A program made the translations under genes and the position numbers. A stretch of 64,000 nucleotides of DNA, taken from Strongylocentrotus purpuratus (lineage: Eukaryota > Echinodermata > Echinoidea > Camarodonta > Strongylocentrotidae). The first letter of the stretch is position 1. Each line of letters starts with the position of its first letter. Positions 20,980-32,952 of the stretch are shown one piece after another. Under the pieces are notes generated by a model that was given only the letters and a program-made list of their open reading frames with translations, did not search any database and was not told the origin of the DNA. The stretch is from assembly GCF_000002235.5 (NCBI RefSeq), contig NW_022145606.1, positions 50,315,333 to 50,379,332 on the forward strand. Direction: 5' to 3'.

Positions 20980-22834
20980 TGTTCCTCACACCTAAAAAAA
21001 CAACTACAACCTATTTTATTATTTTAGCATCTCTTCCATCAACCTACACAACAGAGATCAACATATCTCATATAATAATTAACAATAAAACTAAGTTAAA
21101 TCATACAAATACTGTGAATTATGCTGCTATGTACATTTCATGAGCATACTTGTGTGTGGATAATTTCTTGATGTGTGTTGATAACATACCCTCGCTATAA
21201 AATACATTGTTAGTTATCATCATCATTATCATCCTCATGACCTTGCAGCATTGTTATATTATTTGTCCCAACACATATTTCATATATACATGTATGTTAT
21301 GAACATGTATTAAAGCAAAATGAACAAATCAACAGTTTAAATGTTACAAGTAATCAGTATAATATACATGTGGTGATTGTGAGCGATGACAAACTGTGCA
21401 GCGTCATTATACTATCTATTCTATCAAACTACAAAACAAAAATTGATATTGATATTTCCCATATCAACATTATGACATTAACAGTGTTGAATCTAACAAA
21501 TGCTGATTATTATGTAGATAATTATGAACATTATCATAAGCATACTCGTAATGTAAATTAAATGATATATTTTGCAACCTATTTAATTATCATATTAATA
21601 ATTATATAGTTTATACAGTCGGCTTACGGTTGCACCATGGGAGAGAGGGGGAGGACTGTCGGTAATCCTTCTATCTTGAGTGTGTGTAGTCCTGAAAAGG
21701 ACTGTTGGTAGTCTTATATACTTAAACATGTCACATACCTAAACGAAAAATCAAATTGAATTTACAAATACTTGGTATAATGCAGCTATATACAGGTTGT
21801 GAGTGTAAGTAGGATGATACAACTGTAACTTATTACATTATTTTAGCATCTCTTCTATCAAACTAGATAAGGAGACTATGCAACCTATCAAATATACGGG
21901 TTGGATACATTATATCAACATGTCATATATATCCAAATGACAAATCAACAAATTGAATCATACAAACACTCAGTATAACACAGTATATGTTGTATTACAC
22001 AATATATCAAAGATTAACATATCTCACACAATAATAATAATAACATCAACAGTGTTGAATCTTACAAATACTGGGTATTTTCTGTTAAGAACATACAATG
22101 GCCATACCTGCGATGTTAACACTTTCTTGATAGATAATGACACTCTGCCCTATTTAGTTGTTCTATTATTCATTATATCAAATATACTTTTTGGATTCAT
22201 GAATATATTAAATTGTCTACAAGCAGAATGAAAAATCAACAAATTGAACCTTAGAAAAACTCAGTATTATACAGCTATTTACATGTTGCGAGTGTCTTAG
22301 ATAACAAGACTACAACTTAATTCAATATTATAGCATTTGTCTAGGCAAAATATTACATATCAAAGATCTGAATGTTTCATAATGAGCAGAATTATAAAAT
22401 AAACAAGTGTTGAACCTTACAAATACTGTATATTACGCTCCTGTGTACATATTATGAGCATTAAATGTGAATATTTGTTGATAGATAACGAGACTTTGCA
22501 ACCTATTTTAATTGTTATATTAGTCATAAGGCAGACCCCTGCCAGAAATTCCTAATTCTTTTTTTCAAATGTTTGCAGGTATGGTTATTCCACCAAATGT
22601 ACCGGTTGAATACAGTTATGAACATATATATGTCACATGATTCACATCAAAAGAAAGACAAATCAACAACTCGAATATTGCGAAAACTATTATGCAGCTA
22701 TTTACATGTTGTGAGTGCGTTAGGTGTCAAAACTCTGCAACTTATTTCAACATTTTATAGTTTACATACTCAGATTTTACTCCATTCTGGCTCTTAACGA
22801 ATAATATACATATCCTTCATTGTTGTAGGATATG
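20980..22834. repeat. AT-rich block of decayed tandem monomers, block 2
   Basis: Same phrases and order as 5950-8270 and 50580-52630 (for example AACATATCTCATATAATAAT, TGTACATTTCATGAGCATAC, ACAGTGTTGAATC, TTGCAACCTATTTAATTATC). It lies immediately 3' of gene 2. An insertion at about 21610-21720 carries a histone-type stem-loop. No coding sequence recognised. Confidence 0.7.
21660..21715 (-). other. Histone-mRNA-like 3' stem-loop with HDE-like element
   Basis: The minus strand reads AGTCCTTTTCAGGACT (21688-21703), a 6-bp stem with a UUUC loop, followed by ACACACACTCAAGATAGAAGG. The second part resembles the purine-rich histone downstream element (CAAGAAAGA). Together these are the two signals for U7-dependent 3'-end formation. 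No histone coding sequence precedes it; it sits in a small insertion within the AT-rich array. It may be a stranded fragment of a histone gene or chance. Confidence 0.4.
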
Positions 22835-22840
22835 TTTAAT
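22835..22840 (-). other. Candidate polyadenylation signal for gene 2
   Basis: ATTAAA on the minus strand, about 142 bases beyond the gene 2 stop, comparable to the distance in gene 1. Weak evidence on its own. Confidence 0.35.
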
Positions 22841-22981
22841 AAAAGGTACATATACATAAAATAGATAAACAGATCTACATGTTATTATTGGAATGCTAGT
22901 GATGATAACCATATCATTTGTAAAACATGTCTATGTACATAGGTAGTGAACATGGACAATTGTAATCAAGCAGGATTTGAT

Positions 22982-24790
22982 TTAGAGGGTAAATCTGTTG
23001 TTGAATACAAGTATGTTGTCTCCATCGCAAGCAATCAGTTTTCCTGATGACGTCATCGACGGGCGAGATGATAGAAGATAACCCTCCCTTTGCTTCAGTC
23101 TAGCTGATAGAGGGAAGGATGCTACTCTTCTCTTTTTCATATCAACCCCACTCATCACCTGATCAATCACACACGTCTTGCACTCATCATCTGATGTCAC
23201 GACGTAGAGGTCGTCTGTCATATGATCAATGTAGGCATTCAGGATGACATCACTGTGGGAGATTTCCCTTTGAGCACCCTGTCTGTCGATGATGAACACG
23301 CTGTGATCTGATTGTGAGGATTTGGCGATGATGTGACCTGATGATAGTACACCATAAATTATTATATTTTGTTTACATGTGATGGTATTCATGATCTTAC
23401 CATTAGCTGGGTTGATGACGTATATCTTAGACTGACCCCACTCAGCTGCGATGATCATCCCATCCTGGTCAACAGCTACATACACCCATGTGTAATCACG
23501 CGTTGTGTTTCTTGGTATCGTGACGTCATTGATGTGCTTCCATTGTCTGTCATACACACTGATGCATTCAGTCAAACTGTCCCCTGTACACCATTCGCTG
23601 GATTTACCGCATACTACCTTGTCATCATTCAACAATGCACAGGAAAGAACCCCTGATATACCAATATTGGTTATCACTCTCTGAGTGTGTTCAGTGTTCA
23701 TATCGAACATGTAAGTATGTGGGCTACCTACAAATCTATCTATGATGATCACATTGCACTCATCTATGCATCCTAAAAGGGCTGGGTATGAGATTTTATC
23801 TTTGACATTGATTGTATCAATGAACTTCCACTCCCCATCATACCCATCAATCCTCCCATCATACTTCTCTCTCCCAGCACCCTTCACAAACCTCACACCT
23901 GATATGATACCGGTGATTTGTTTCACCTCACCCTCATTCAGTGGCTTCTTAAGTTCATCACTCACTGATGTCTTCACATCATGCCCATCTTTGACGATAT
24001 TTTTATCATCTTCGAGTACTTTTTCCAGTATCTTTATTGTAGTCTCTGTGGTGCTTGTGTCATCTTGCAAAGATATCTCCAACTGTCCAATCTTTCTCTC
24101 TTTCTCTTCAGCAATGTTCTTAATGTCTATTTGAAGACCACGTTGTTTATTGTCGATGGGTTTTCGTCTTTTCTCTGTATTGGTACGGTTTAGTTCAAGT
24201 CGCTTCTCTCTCTCCCCATCATTCTTTCGAATTTTGCCCTTAATCTTTTGAACCTCCTCTTGAAGTTTTTGATTCTTCTCATCAATTTCCTGGTTGATTT
24301 TTGTAGCATCCTCCTTCTCTCTGTCTTTTTCTGTTTGGATCGCCTCATTGATTACCGAATTAATTTCATCTTTCAAAGCTTGCAGATGGGTGTCAGTGTC
24401 TCTCCTACACTGGTGAATCTGATCTCTATAAACTCGACAAAGCTTTAATTTTTCCTTTGCTTTTTCATTCAGAATGTTCAGTTTTGCTCTACTTTCCATG
24501 ATGGCGCCCTCTATATCCTGTCGCACGCAAGACTGCTCATGATGATCTATCATTGCGCATGAATGACACACTGCTACGCCATGTGTTTTACAAAACAGTT
24601 TGATTTCTTCCTCATGCTTTTCACAATATAGATTGGACCCACCCTTTCTTGCTTTTCCAATGCATCCACCTTTGGAGGCGCAGTCATGGCAGAGCTTCTT
24701 CTTCTCCTTCACGTAGTACGTCACATCTGTGATTGCCTCACAGTTCTCTCCTTCACAGATGTCTTCTGCAGAGCTGAAGCTAGCCGCCAT
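22982..24790 (-). CDS. Gene 2: RING-less B-box / coiled-coil / beta-propeller protein (TRIM-like)
   Basis: A 602-residue paralogue of gene 1, starting MAASFSSAEDICEGENCE directly after the conserved splice acceptor. B-box1-like cysteines C12, C17, C34, C37 and C43 are kept. B-box2 reads CEKHEEEIKLFCKTHGVAVC then HSCAMIDHHEQSC, all ligands present with one extra residue before the last cysteine. The coiled coil spans about 95-275, and the propeller starts near GYDGEWKFIDTI. Differences from gene 1 are scattered substitutions rather than frame breaks, concentrated in propeller loops such as ANIGISGVLSC-equivalent positions. An intact frame over 1.8 kb in a transposon-rich region argues that the gene is functional. 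Role inferred as a cytoplasmic binding or adaptor protein; no RING, so no ligase claim. Confidence 0.92.
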   Translation of the reverse strand: MAASFSSAEDICEGENCEAITDVTYYVKEKKKLCHDCASKGGCIGKARKGGSNLYCEKHEEEIKLFCKTHGVAVCHSCAMIDHHEQSCVRQDIEGAIMESRAKLNILNEKAKEKLKLCRVYRDQIHQCRRDTDTHLQALKDEINSVINEAIQTEKDREKEDATKINQEIDEKNQKLQEEVQKIKGKIRKNDGEREKRLELNRTNTEKRRKPIDNKQRGLQIDIKNIAEEKERKIGQLEISLQDDTSTTETTIKILEKVLEDDKNIVKDGHDVKTSVSDELKKPLNEGEVKQITGIISGVRFVKGAGREKYDGRIDGYDGEWKFIDTINVKDKISYPALLGCIDECNVIIIDRFVGSPHTYMFDMNTEHTQRVITNIGISGVLSCALLNDDKVVCGKSSEWCTGDSLTECISVYDRQWKHINDVTIPRNTTRDYTWVYVAVDQDGMIIAAEWGQSKIYVINPANGKIMNTITCKQNIIIYGVLSSGHIIAKSSQSDHSVFIIDRQGAQREISHSDVILNAYIDHMTDDLYVVTSDDECKTCVIDQVMSGVDMKKRRVASFPLSARLKQREGYLLSSRPSMTSSGKLIACDGDNILVFNNRFTL

Positions 24791-24810
24791 ACTGAACAGA
24801 GTATTGACCT
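24791..24810 (-). promoter_or_regulatory. 3' splice site before the gene 2 coding exon
   Basis: The minus strand reads CTTTCTTTCTACAG/GTCAATACTCTG, with the AG at 24809-24810, then the ATG at 24790. Identical in layout to gene 1. Confidence 0.75.
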
Positions 24811-24814
24811 GTAG

Positions 24815-24820
24815 AAAGAA

Positions 24821-24866
<46 letters not shown>

Positions 24867-25060
24867 AGAGGAGTGGGGAGAATTAGGTAGGAAAGGGGAG
24901 ACAGATTTAAGGGGGAGGGAAGGGAGAGAAAAGAAGAGGAGGTCGGGAGGGATGGGGAACAATGGAGGGAGGGAGAGAGAGGAAGAGGGCGAGAAAAAGT
25001 GAAAAAGAAAGGGATTGAAATAGGGATTGAGGTAGAGGGAGGAGTAGAAGGACCGAGCGA
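24815..25060. repeat. Purine tract in the intron before gene 2
   Basis: GA-rich plus-strand tract (polypyrimidine on the transcribed strand) with a short G-run near 24857. It occupies the same place as the tracts at 11555-11790, 35640-35995 and 55730-56060. Not coding. Confidence 0.75.
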
Positions 25061-25069
25061 GAGGAAGAG

Positions 25070-25559
25070 AATAAAATAGATTTAATACGATGACCTTTAT
25101 TAGTAATATTTCTTCATGCACATTTAAATAAAAGAACATCAATGAATGGTAAGTCATTTTCTCCTGTGAAATTGCTTTGAAATATATGCAAAGGCACTGG
25201 TTTTAGTGTTTGGCCCTTGTAAATGAGACGGTTATCGCAGCCATCGGGCGATGGAAGAAATTCATTTAATTCAATTTAATTTTAAAAGGTAAGGAACTGT
25301 ACATTTATCTTGATCTAAGGAGACCCGGATGATGACAATATTCTTGAAAATTGGGGAAGCGCATCTGCAGCAACAATAAATAACCTTCATGTATTTAACA
25401 CAAAATGCACCGAGGACAAATAATGAATACATTACAATTGATAGTTTCTTTCAGTACAAGTGTACGTAATTTATATCAAGCAAGTATATTGCCCAAAACA
25501 TTGTACTTTCAACAGGGTTTCTAGAGATTAGACAAGATGTTATTCATAATTTAGTTATA
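25070..25559 (-). other. Intron sequence upstream of gene 2
   Basis: Continues similarity to gene 1's intron at first (AATAGATTTAATACGATGAC against 11785-11805), then unique AT-rich sequence. No gene recognised. Confidence 0.5.
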
Positions 25560-25562
25560 TTA

Positions 25563-26011
25563 AGCCCCGTCTAAATAGAACTTTTTCGATCTCACCCGAG
25601 CGACATGTGGATGAGAAACAGTTGGGGGTCTGATCGTAAAACACGGGGTGAGCTTTTGCCTGGCTAAACCAGCCATCCGCAAAAACCTCACCCGGGTAGG
25701 TTACCATAACAACCGCCCTCCCTCATCGCGATCAGCTGGCGCGCGCTGTGTACGTGTATACAATTTTTCACGGCCATGGCGTCATTTTACCCGGGTAGAG
25801 TTCCGCGTGCGTCTTAACAGGCCGTTTATCAGGATGTCATCCGAAAAACGTCCGAAATAAACCGCGATCTCACCCTGGCCCGACTAGGGAAACTCACCTC
25901 GATGTCACCTCGATATTGTCCGGACGTTTAATCGAACAGGAAGGGGATAGAATGTCATCCGGACAACGACCGAACGACATCGCGACTATTTTTTCCGGTA
26001 AAGACGGGGTT
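25563..26011. mobile_element. PIF/Harbinger-like MITE with TTA target-site duplication
   Basis: TTA at 25560-25562 and 26012-26014 flank a segment of 449 bases. The left end is AGCCCCGTCTAAATAG; the reverse complement of the right end is AACCCCGTCTTTACCGG. A 3-bp TWA duplication and GC-rich ends fit PIF/Harbinger. The interior is markedly richer in GC and CpG (GGCGCGCGCTG, ACATCGCGAC) than the AT-rich surroundings, so it is plainly foreign. Its open frame has no domain and no transposase is present. It is absent from gene 1's intron. Confidence 0.75.
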
Positions 26012-26019
26012 TTATTTGC

Positions 26020-26680
26020 ATGAGTTAATGATTTAAAACAAAATTCATATGTTGACCATGTTCTTTGCATAGGTTTAGGAACGTAATCGCGCTTGATAAG
26101 TGATATTATTGAGTGGCCGAAGCATATGGGGCAATGTATGCAGCGCTTTATTACTGCAAGGAAAAGGTGTTACAATATCAAATACCTTTTGGATTGGATT
26201 GGACTGAGCCCTATCTTTGTGTTCTTTAAACATATATTATAAAGCATTTTGATATAATGCCCCTGTAAATTTAGCGATGCATGAAGCTGCTTATCAGTTG
26301 AACAAATGATATTCGAGTTCATGAAAAGAAATTAATATCTCACTTCGAAAGCAAAGTGACAGGATACTTAAAAAGCTGTAAATCTTGTCTCTCCCTCCCT
26401 CTTTTCTCTCAATCCTTCTGTATCCACTTCCTCTCTTTCAATCCCCATTGCAAATATTGCAATAAGCCAACAACTTGAAACTTCTTTTACATCAATTTTT
26501 TCCTAGTGTCCCTGTCTCTTTGCTTCATCGTGACATTTCTCTTTTTTTTAATTATAGTGCTGTAATGTGCATCTCTGGCATTAGTGTTCCCTCAGTATTT
26601 GATTCTAAAGGCATTTCAAGATACTCACTTGAGAATTATATGTATAAACATATGAATGGCACGTACCCAAGTGCATGTTG
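26020..26680 (-). other. Intron sequence upstream of gene 2, second part
   Basis: About 26050-26165 matches 12540-12680 in gene 1's intron (AGTGGCCGAAGCATATGGGG, GCAGCGCTTTATTACTGCAA). No coding exon recognised. Confidence 0.5.
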
Positions 26681-26684
26681 CCCC

Positions 26685-26810
26685 CCCCCCCCCCTCCCCC
26701 TCTTTCCCCCTATTTCACTGGTGCCCCCTCGTTGGCTGGACCCATGTTACAACACAATTGTAAATATCTTAACATGTTCTAATTATGATTACTTATCATT
26801 CCCCGCCCTT

Positions 26811-26842
<32 letters not shown>

Positions 26843-26890
26843 CCTCTCTTTCTCTCTCTTCCCTCTTCCACTTTCTTCCCCACTCCCCTG
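26685..26890 (+). repeat. CCAAT-containing block with CT tract, further copy
   Basis: A C-run (about 26681-26694) precedes TTTCACTGGTGCCCCCTCGT, TGGCTGGACCCATGTTACAA, GTAAATATCTTAACATGTTC and a (CT)n tract. This is the same module as at 14465-14760. Confidence 0.7.
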
Positions 26891-26899
26891 GTATCGCTT

Positions 26900-27600
26900 T
26901 TTTTTAAGACCTCCCCTGTCAATACCCACACACTAACAACTTAACATTTATTTTCCATCTAATTTTCCTTCAAGGTGTCTCTGATTCCATTGTTTCAAGT
27001 CACCATAATCCAAAATTCATCAGAGTAATTGTTTTCCATCCCTCGTACACATAGACGTATGAGCACATTCTCGTGTAAAAGCCTTTCTACCGAAAATATA
27101 AATACTATCTAGATTCCAAATATTGTGAGTAAGCGAGCAAAACATTATATTCACCCATCTCGTTGCCAGGAATCATTTTGATTTTTACCAAGTTTGTGAG
27201 AAAGAAAACGAACGAGTTATAAAAAAAAAAAAGAAGTGTCATGGCATAAATTGCATTTCTATATAGAATACAATACATACGTTTATATTCGGGAACCATG
27301 CTGCCCGAATTATGACGAAATTCAGGCAGCGAGAATAGAGAAGGGAAGAAAGAGATAAAGGCATACAAAAGAAGATATTGACCACATTTCTTTTATGTTC
27401 TAGGGTCTGATCTATCTGAAAAATTTCATATAAGTTGAATTTTGCTTTGTATTCTCACCTTCCTTCGTTTAGCTAAGACAAACATACTCCATCCCATATG
27501 CATACAGCTGTTTTTCCTTTTATTGTATAATTACCTAATTTTTCATCTACTTCCTTCTATAACACCAACCTTGTTCACAGAAAAAATGACCTACGTAGTA
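26900..27600 (-). other. Upstream sequence of gene 2 shared with gene 1
   Basis: About 27010-27230 is similar to 12830-13060 (CATCAGAG, CGTGTGAGAGCC-like, TATTGTGAGTAAGCGAGC, CATCTCGTTGCCAGGAATCAT). About 27410-27600 is similar to 13200-13400 and 15105-15300. These tracts show that the promoter-proximal part of the unit was copied whole. No coding exon recognised. Confidence 0.55.
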
Positions 27601-27608
27601 TATATACA

Positions 27609-27700
27609 GCTTACCTCAATTACCAGAGTCTTGTGATTTTAACCTTTTTATTATGATTTCAGAAAGAAAGTCGTTCATCTAGATGCTCCTTTTGTAATTG
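27609..27700 (-). promoter_or_regulatory. Putative promoter and first exon of gene 2
   Basis: Third copy of the block at 13402-13500 and 15301-15390. The TATA-like sequence is TTACAAAAGG on the minus strand (about 27688-27697), weaker than the TATAAAAG at 15381. The exon-like stretch ends AATTGAG/GTAAGC (donor GT at 27613-27614). The CAAGATGGCGTC block lies upstream at about 27768-27779. With the acceptor at 24809 it would define an intron of about 2.8 kb. Confidence 0.45.
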
Positions 27701-28159
27701 ATACTGTCTGAAAAAGATCAGTTCATCCAACCTCTTGTAATATAATTATGTATTAGGTGCCAATCAAGATGGCGTCTAGTTGTATGCCATCCCACGTCAA
27801 ACTGATGCTCGCTGGACAAAAATTCGCCCACAAATTTATAGTATTTGTTTTTTACTCATGCATTCATACCGTGCATAAAATTGGATAGTAGAGAGAAAAA
27901 AAAGTAATTGTTCCCCTAAACACACAATGTATTTTAGGTCGAAACCCTTTGTACAAATTGTTACCCAGATGCAAAGAAAAAAACACTATCCAAGGTGGAA
28001 AGGTAAGAGTAAATAGATCAATATTTCTCTTTCTTTCACTGGCGTTGTGTGTAGTGTTTTGATTTCATGTCTTTCACTGTGTTCCTTGAGTATTCGGTTT
28101 TCAAGTCATATCGAAGTTCTCACTGTAACGAATCTTTAAAATTACATGTATGAACATTT

Positions 28160-28340
28160 AGCTGAATGCAGGCGCGTACTCAGGATTTGGTTCGAAGGGG
28201 GGGGGGGGGGGGGGGGGGGAGGGGTAAGAGCACATTTGTTTTATCTTTTGTGTCCCCAAAACTGAAAATTTGGTCGATCGATATTTTGTTTCGTTGGGGG
28301 AGGGGGGGGGGGGGGGGGTAAGGTCAGCTTTTTTGGGTCA
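28160..28340. repeat. Poly-G runs next to a DNA-transposon-like terminus
   Basis: GCAGGCGCGTACTCAGGATT is followed by a G-run of about 23 bases and a second G-run of about 18 bases near 28301-28318. Ends of the CAGGCGCGTA type are common for hAT-like non-autonomous elements. No second end identified. Confidence 0.5.
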
Positions 28341-28424
28341 CCCGTTACAACGATTTATTTATTTTTTAAATATTTTTTAAATCAGTTTTTGGCCTGGCTG
28401 AATGGCATGTACCCTTAAAGTACA

Positions 28425-28591
28425 TGTTGCGCAGACCCCCCCCCCCCCCACCCCTTCTCCCCTATGTAACTGGACAGGTACCTCCTCCTTGGCTGCATCC
28501 ATTCTACACAAACACTGTTCTTTTTATGATTATCTCTTTCCCTCTCTTTATATCTCTCTTCCCCATCTCTCTCTCTCTCTATAAATATATA

Positions 28592-28633
<42 letters not shown>

Positions 28634-28700
28634 AGTTCCTTTCTTGCCTTCTTTCTCCCCTCTTTCTTTTGCCCTCTTTCTCCCACTATCCTGCTATTCA
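28425..28700 (+). repeat. C-run, degenerate CCAAT block and CT tract
   Basis: Poly-C at 28437-28449, then a decayed form of the ACTGG...CCTCCTTGGCTG block, then (CT)n to about 28627. It begins the spacer of the third unit. Confidence 0.6.
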
Positions 28701-28739
28701 CTTCTTTTCCTCTTTCTACCGTCGGTACCCCATCCCTCA

Positions 28740-29985
28740 TAAAAATATTTTAACTAACCCATTACTTTGGAACTTATTTTTCATTTTATTTTTCTTCCAA
28801 GTGACTCTTTTTTTAAATATTTGCTGAAACGCTAAAATGACAACCGTTTTCATTTTGAAGACATGTTTCAACAATAAACTAAATTTTACATTGAAAATGA
28901 TGTTTAATATAACCAATGGAACATTCCTGGTGATAAAACACGAAACATATTCATCTGCTAAATTTCTACAATTTGTTGTTCTCTATTTGGTAATGTCAAA
29001 CTGATTATTTTGTCTTTTAAAATATCCCCCAAAAGAGATGGCAAAGCATTCATGTGAAAACGTGTTGTTATTTTGCTTACAAAAATATTTGTACACGAAA
29101 ATGTCGGTTTACTGTATTATGGGTATAGATTGAGCGTGCCTTTTCATAATTATCTTTTTTATAGCATATGGATTTCCATTGTTTCCAATAGTACTCAGTA
29201 TAGAGTACCGAAGTGCTTACGTCATGTTCGCTCGTCATTTAGGTTACTGATTCTAAGCAACAGTCAGAGCATGCGCACGAGGTTCACCGTGAAATCATTC
29301 AAGCTTCCTGCTGGAGCAGGGCAAATTCAGTGGTTCTCGTGGTTGGGGTGATCACCACACCATTGTTGAGCACAAAATTGTTTCGAACCAGCAACCTTGA
29401 CAACTTTCCTATTATGACAAATATGCTCATAACCAATAATGAGTTCACACCACGAGAAGTATATTCATGTACTATTTTTTTAAAAACCCATTTGGTAATG
29501 TCAAACTGATCAATGTCTTTTCAAATATCCCCCAAATGAGATAGCAAAGCATACGTATGAACATGTGTTGTTTTTGTGTTCACACAAATATTTGTACACG
29601 AAAATGTTAACTTTTATTTCGTTGAATTTTGACTATGACTTTTCTTTATCATCTTCTAGCATACTGTCTATGGATTTCCATGTTTTCCAATAGTACTCAG
29701 TATAGAGTACCGACGTGCTAACATCATATTCGCTCGTCGTCAAGGTTACTGGTTCTAAACAACAGTCAGAGCATGCGCATGAGGTTCACGGTGAAATCAT
29801 TCAAGCTTCCTGCTGGAGCAGAGCAAATTCAGTGGTTGCCGTTGGGTGATCATCGCACCATTGTTAAGCACAAGATTGCTTTGAACCAGAAACCTCGACA
29901 ACTATAACGTCATACTTTGAACCTTTATGATACAGCTATCTTCATGACTATGTATTAAGCATGGTATCTTTATAGATAACACAAC
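28740..29985. repeat. Unit spacer with a tandem duplication of about 500 bp
   Basis: Sequence from GTAATGTCAAACTGATTATT (about 28990) to about 29440 recurs from GTAATGTCAAACTGATCAAT (about 29491) to about 29930. Each copy ends with the conserved island (29195-29310; 29715-29815) containing CAGTCAGAGCATGCGCA and TTCACCGTGAAATCATTCAA-type sequence. The island with TTACGTCATGTTCGCTCGTC (29218) carries a consensus-like CRE. No gene recognised. Confidence 0.7.
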
Positions 29986-29989
29986 TGTG

Positions 29990-32940
29990 TAACTTATTTC
30001 ATTGTATATTTTTTTTAATTTGAATTAATCTTCTACACACCAAAAGATAACAAACAAACAAACAAAATATACAAACAAGAAATAAACTCAAGCAATAATG
30101 CACAATATTTATTGTAGGCCTTCATTCCATGGAATAACAGAAAATTACTCATCCCCTAAAGAAGAAAAACATAAAGGAAAATAACACATAATAAATCAAA
30201 CAAAACGATTACACTGACTGAGGAGATTTAGTAATTACAAGTAGTTTTGTAGGGATTTGAATAAAAGTATAATGCAGATATGTACATATTGTGTGTGAGT
30301 GAGATGGAAGAAAAAACCGTGTAATTTGCTTCATTATTTTAGCATCTCTTCTATCAAAATATGGCAAAGATGAATATTTCTCATAGTAAAATTATAAAAC
30401 AAAAGGTCTTGCGAATACTGGGTATTACAAAGCTATGTACATATCATGAGTTAACTTCTAATGTAAATACTTCTTGATATAAACCGAGTCTTTGCAACGT
30501 ATTTAATAGCTATATTATTCATTCTATCAAACAAGCTTGTCGGATACGTATAGTTACAGAGAACACAACATAAATTAGTAAGATTAAAAATCAAAAAGGT
30601 TATTTTTACAAAAATGGGTATCATGCAGTTATTAAAAAAAAAAACATGAGCATACTTTTAATGTGAATATTTTCTTGATAGTTAAGGAGACTATGAAATC
30701 TTTTTAATTGTTAAATTATTAAATCTATCAAGTATGCTTGTAGGGTACATATATAGGCCTATTAACAAGTTACATCCTGTGGATTTGTTTTCCTTTTATT
30801 TCTCTTATGCTCAAGCGAGGTTTTTATTTTCATAAATTCAATAAATATTTATATTAATAACTCAATGAATGAGTTAAACATAACATAGGCTAACAATTAA
30901 AGTATATTTAATAATTCTTCCAGCTTAGTACTATTTTAGTATTATCTTATTGTTATACCATCTCTGCAGTCAAACTCCTTATCAAAGATTGACATATGTT
31001 GTAGAAAACCATTTAACCAACAAAGTTCAAACTTACAAATACTGGGTATTATGCTGCTATGTACATATCATGAGCAAATCTGTTGAAGCGTAAAATATTT
31101 CCTTATATATAACGAGACTTTGGAACCTGTTTCATTGTTCCACAACATTTATTTGTTCTCATGAATATAATTCTTTGATACATATATCAACTTTTCTCAT
31201 AGCAAAATGAAAAATCAACAAAATCGAATGATGCAAAAACATTGTTTATACAGCTATTTAGATGTTGAGAGTGTGTTAGGAAACAAGAATGCTCAAGAAC
31301 TCATTCCAATGTTATATCGTTTGTCCTAGAAAAAGATTACATATCAAAGGTTTAACTGTCTCATACCAAAATTATCTTTAAAAAACGTGTAAATCTTACA
31401 AATACTGGGTATTTTTACTGCTTTATACCATTCCAAAATGATGTAATATAAATTGTTTCTTAATTTTAAATTTAATTGTTATGTTATTCATTCTATGATT
31501 TTTTATTTGTTTTTAATGGATATATCAACATATCTCATAGCAACATAAAAAGTCAACAAATTGAATCAATCAACAAACTCAGTATAATACAGCTATTTAC
31601 ACGATGAGAGTATGTTAGACGATCTTGACAGAACTCTGCAACTCTTTTTAGCTTCACTTCTAAGTATCATATAACCAACAACAACAAAAAAGTTGAATCT
31701 TACAAATACTGTGTATAATGCAACTACATTTATATACATGTTAACATGTTTTGAGCATATCCGAGAAAAAACTGCTGCATGATGCAATACAATGCCATGC
31801 TACTTATAGCATTACGTTTACCAGTGCTTTAGATATTGACCAGAAAAACGAATATACCGTTTATGTTTTTCTCAGTAGTAGGTTTGGTAGAAAATGTTTG
31901 TCCTTTTCATTATCTTCTCCGTAATAATCAGAAAAGGAATATCTTGTTTACTCATGACTATATAGTACATGTGTTTTGATTTTTTTAGCTGAAAACAATC
32001 ATTCAATTTGAAACTTTCAAAAGAATATGCATGTACATGTACTGAGTGTAATGCAGCTATGTACATGTATATACATGTACCTATACAAGAGCGTGTTCAG
32101 TGTACATGTTGTGTTTGTGGAGCCATAAGGGCAGTAACTTAGTACATACTCAGAGTTTACTCCCTTCTAGCTCTAAACGGATGATATACATGTAGTCTCT
32201 TAAAAAGGAGTAAATTATCCTTCGTTGTTGTAGGATATGTTCAATAGGAGTACATGTACATATAATAGATTAACATATCTCTTGATAGCAAAATGGAAAA
32301 AAAATGAATTTTACAAATACTCCTTATAATACAGTAATATTTATATATATATTTGAGCGATGTGAATAGTTTCTTGATAGATAGGGAAACTGCAACTTTT
32401 TTTTCATTTGTAAATTCCCAATCCCGGTTAATAGGTGACAGATCATATGACATAATGAAGAAGAAGGCTAAATATAGAGAGGGATGGAGACAGAACTAAA
32501 GAGGGCTCTCCTGTGTTGATTGCCCTTAGCTGAACACTTGAGAGAGTCAGAACATTTATTTTCTCAAATGACCTAGATCAACATGTAACAAAGGAAGATG
32601 AAATATGTCTAAATTTGAATCTTCTTCATTCTGGTATAATGCAGGCATTTACATCTTATGAGCTTATATATTACATGTGAATAGTCTCTTGACAGTAGAA
32701 AGAAACTCTGCATCGGATTACATGTTTATAGTATTTCAATAACAGTGGTATATTTTCTCCTAAAGTCACTTGTTTTTTGTATTATATGATTCATTGCACA
32801 AACCTGGCTTTAACCTAGTTATGGTTATTGTACTTGAACGTCTGCAAATTCGTGTATTGCTCTACTTTTATTTGAAATATAGAAATGATTTAACAATTTA
32901 TTTATGTGACAATTTGTGAACCTATTTATCATACAATCAT
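29990..32940. repeat. AT-rich block of decayed tandem monomers, block 3
   Basis: The longest of the four AT-rich blocks, with the same recurring phrases (AAATACTGGGTATTA, CATATCATGAGCA, CTTGATA..AACGAGACTTTG, TCAACAAATTGAAT). It lies 3' of gene 3. Towards 32070-32250 it contains GTGTACATGTTGTG, GGAGCCATAAGGGCAGTAAC and CCTTCGTTGTTGTAGGATAT, shared with 52560-52635 and 22800-22860. No coding sequence. Confidence 0.7.
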
Positions 32941-32952
32941 AGCAAATCTAGG

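Noticed and set aside
25648..25860. 70-residue basic open frame
   Set aside because: Lies wholly inside a 449-bp MITE with no coding tradition; GC-rich composition lowers the stop frequency.
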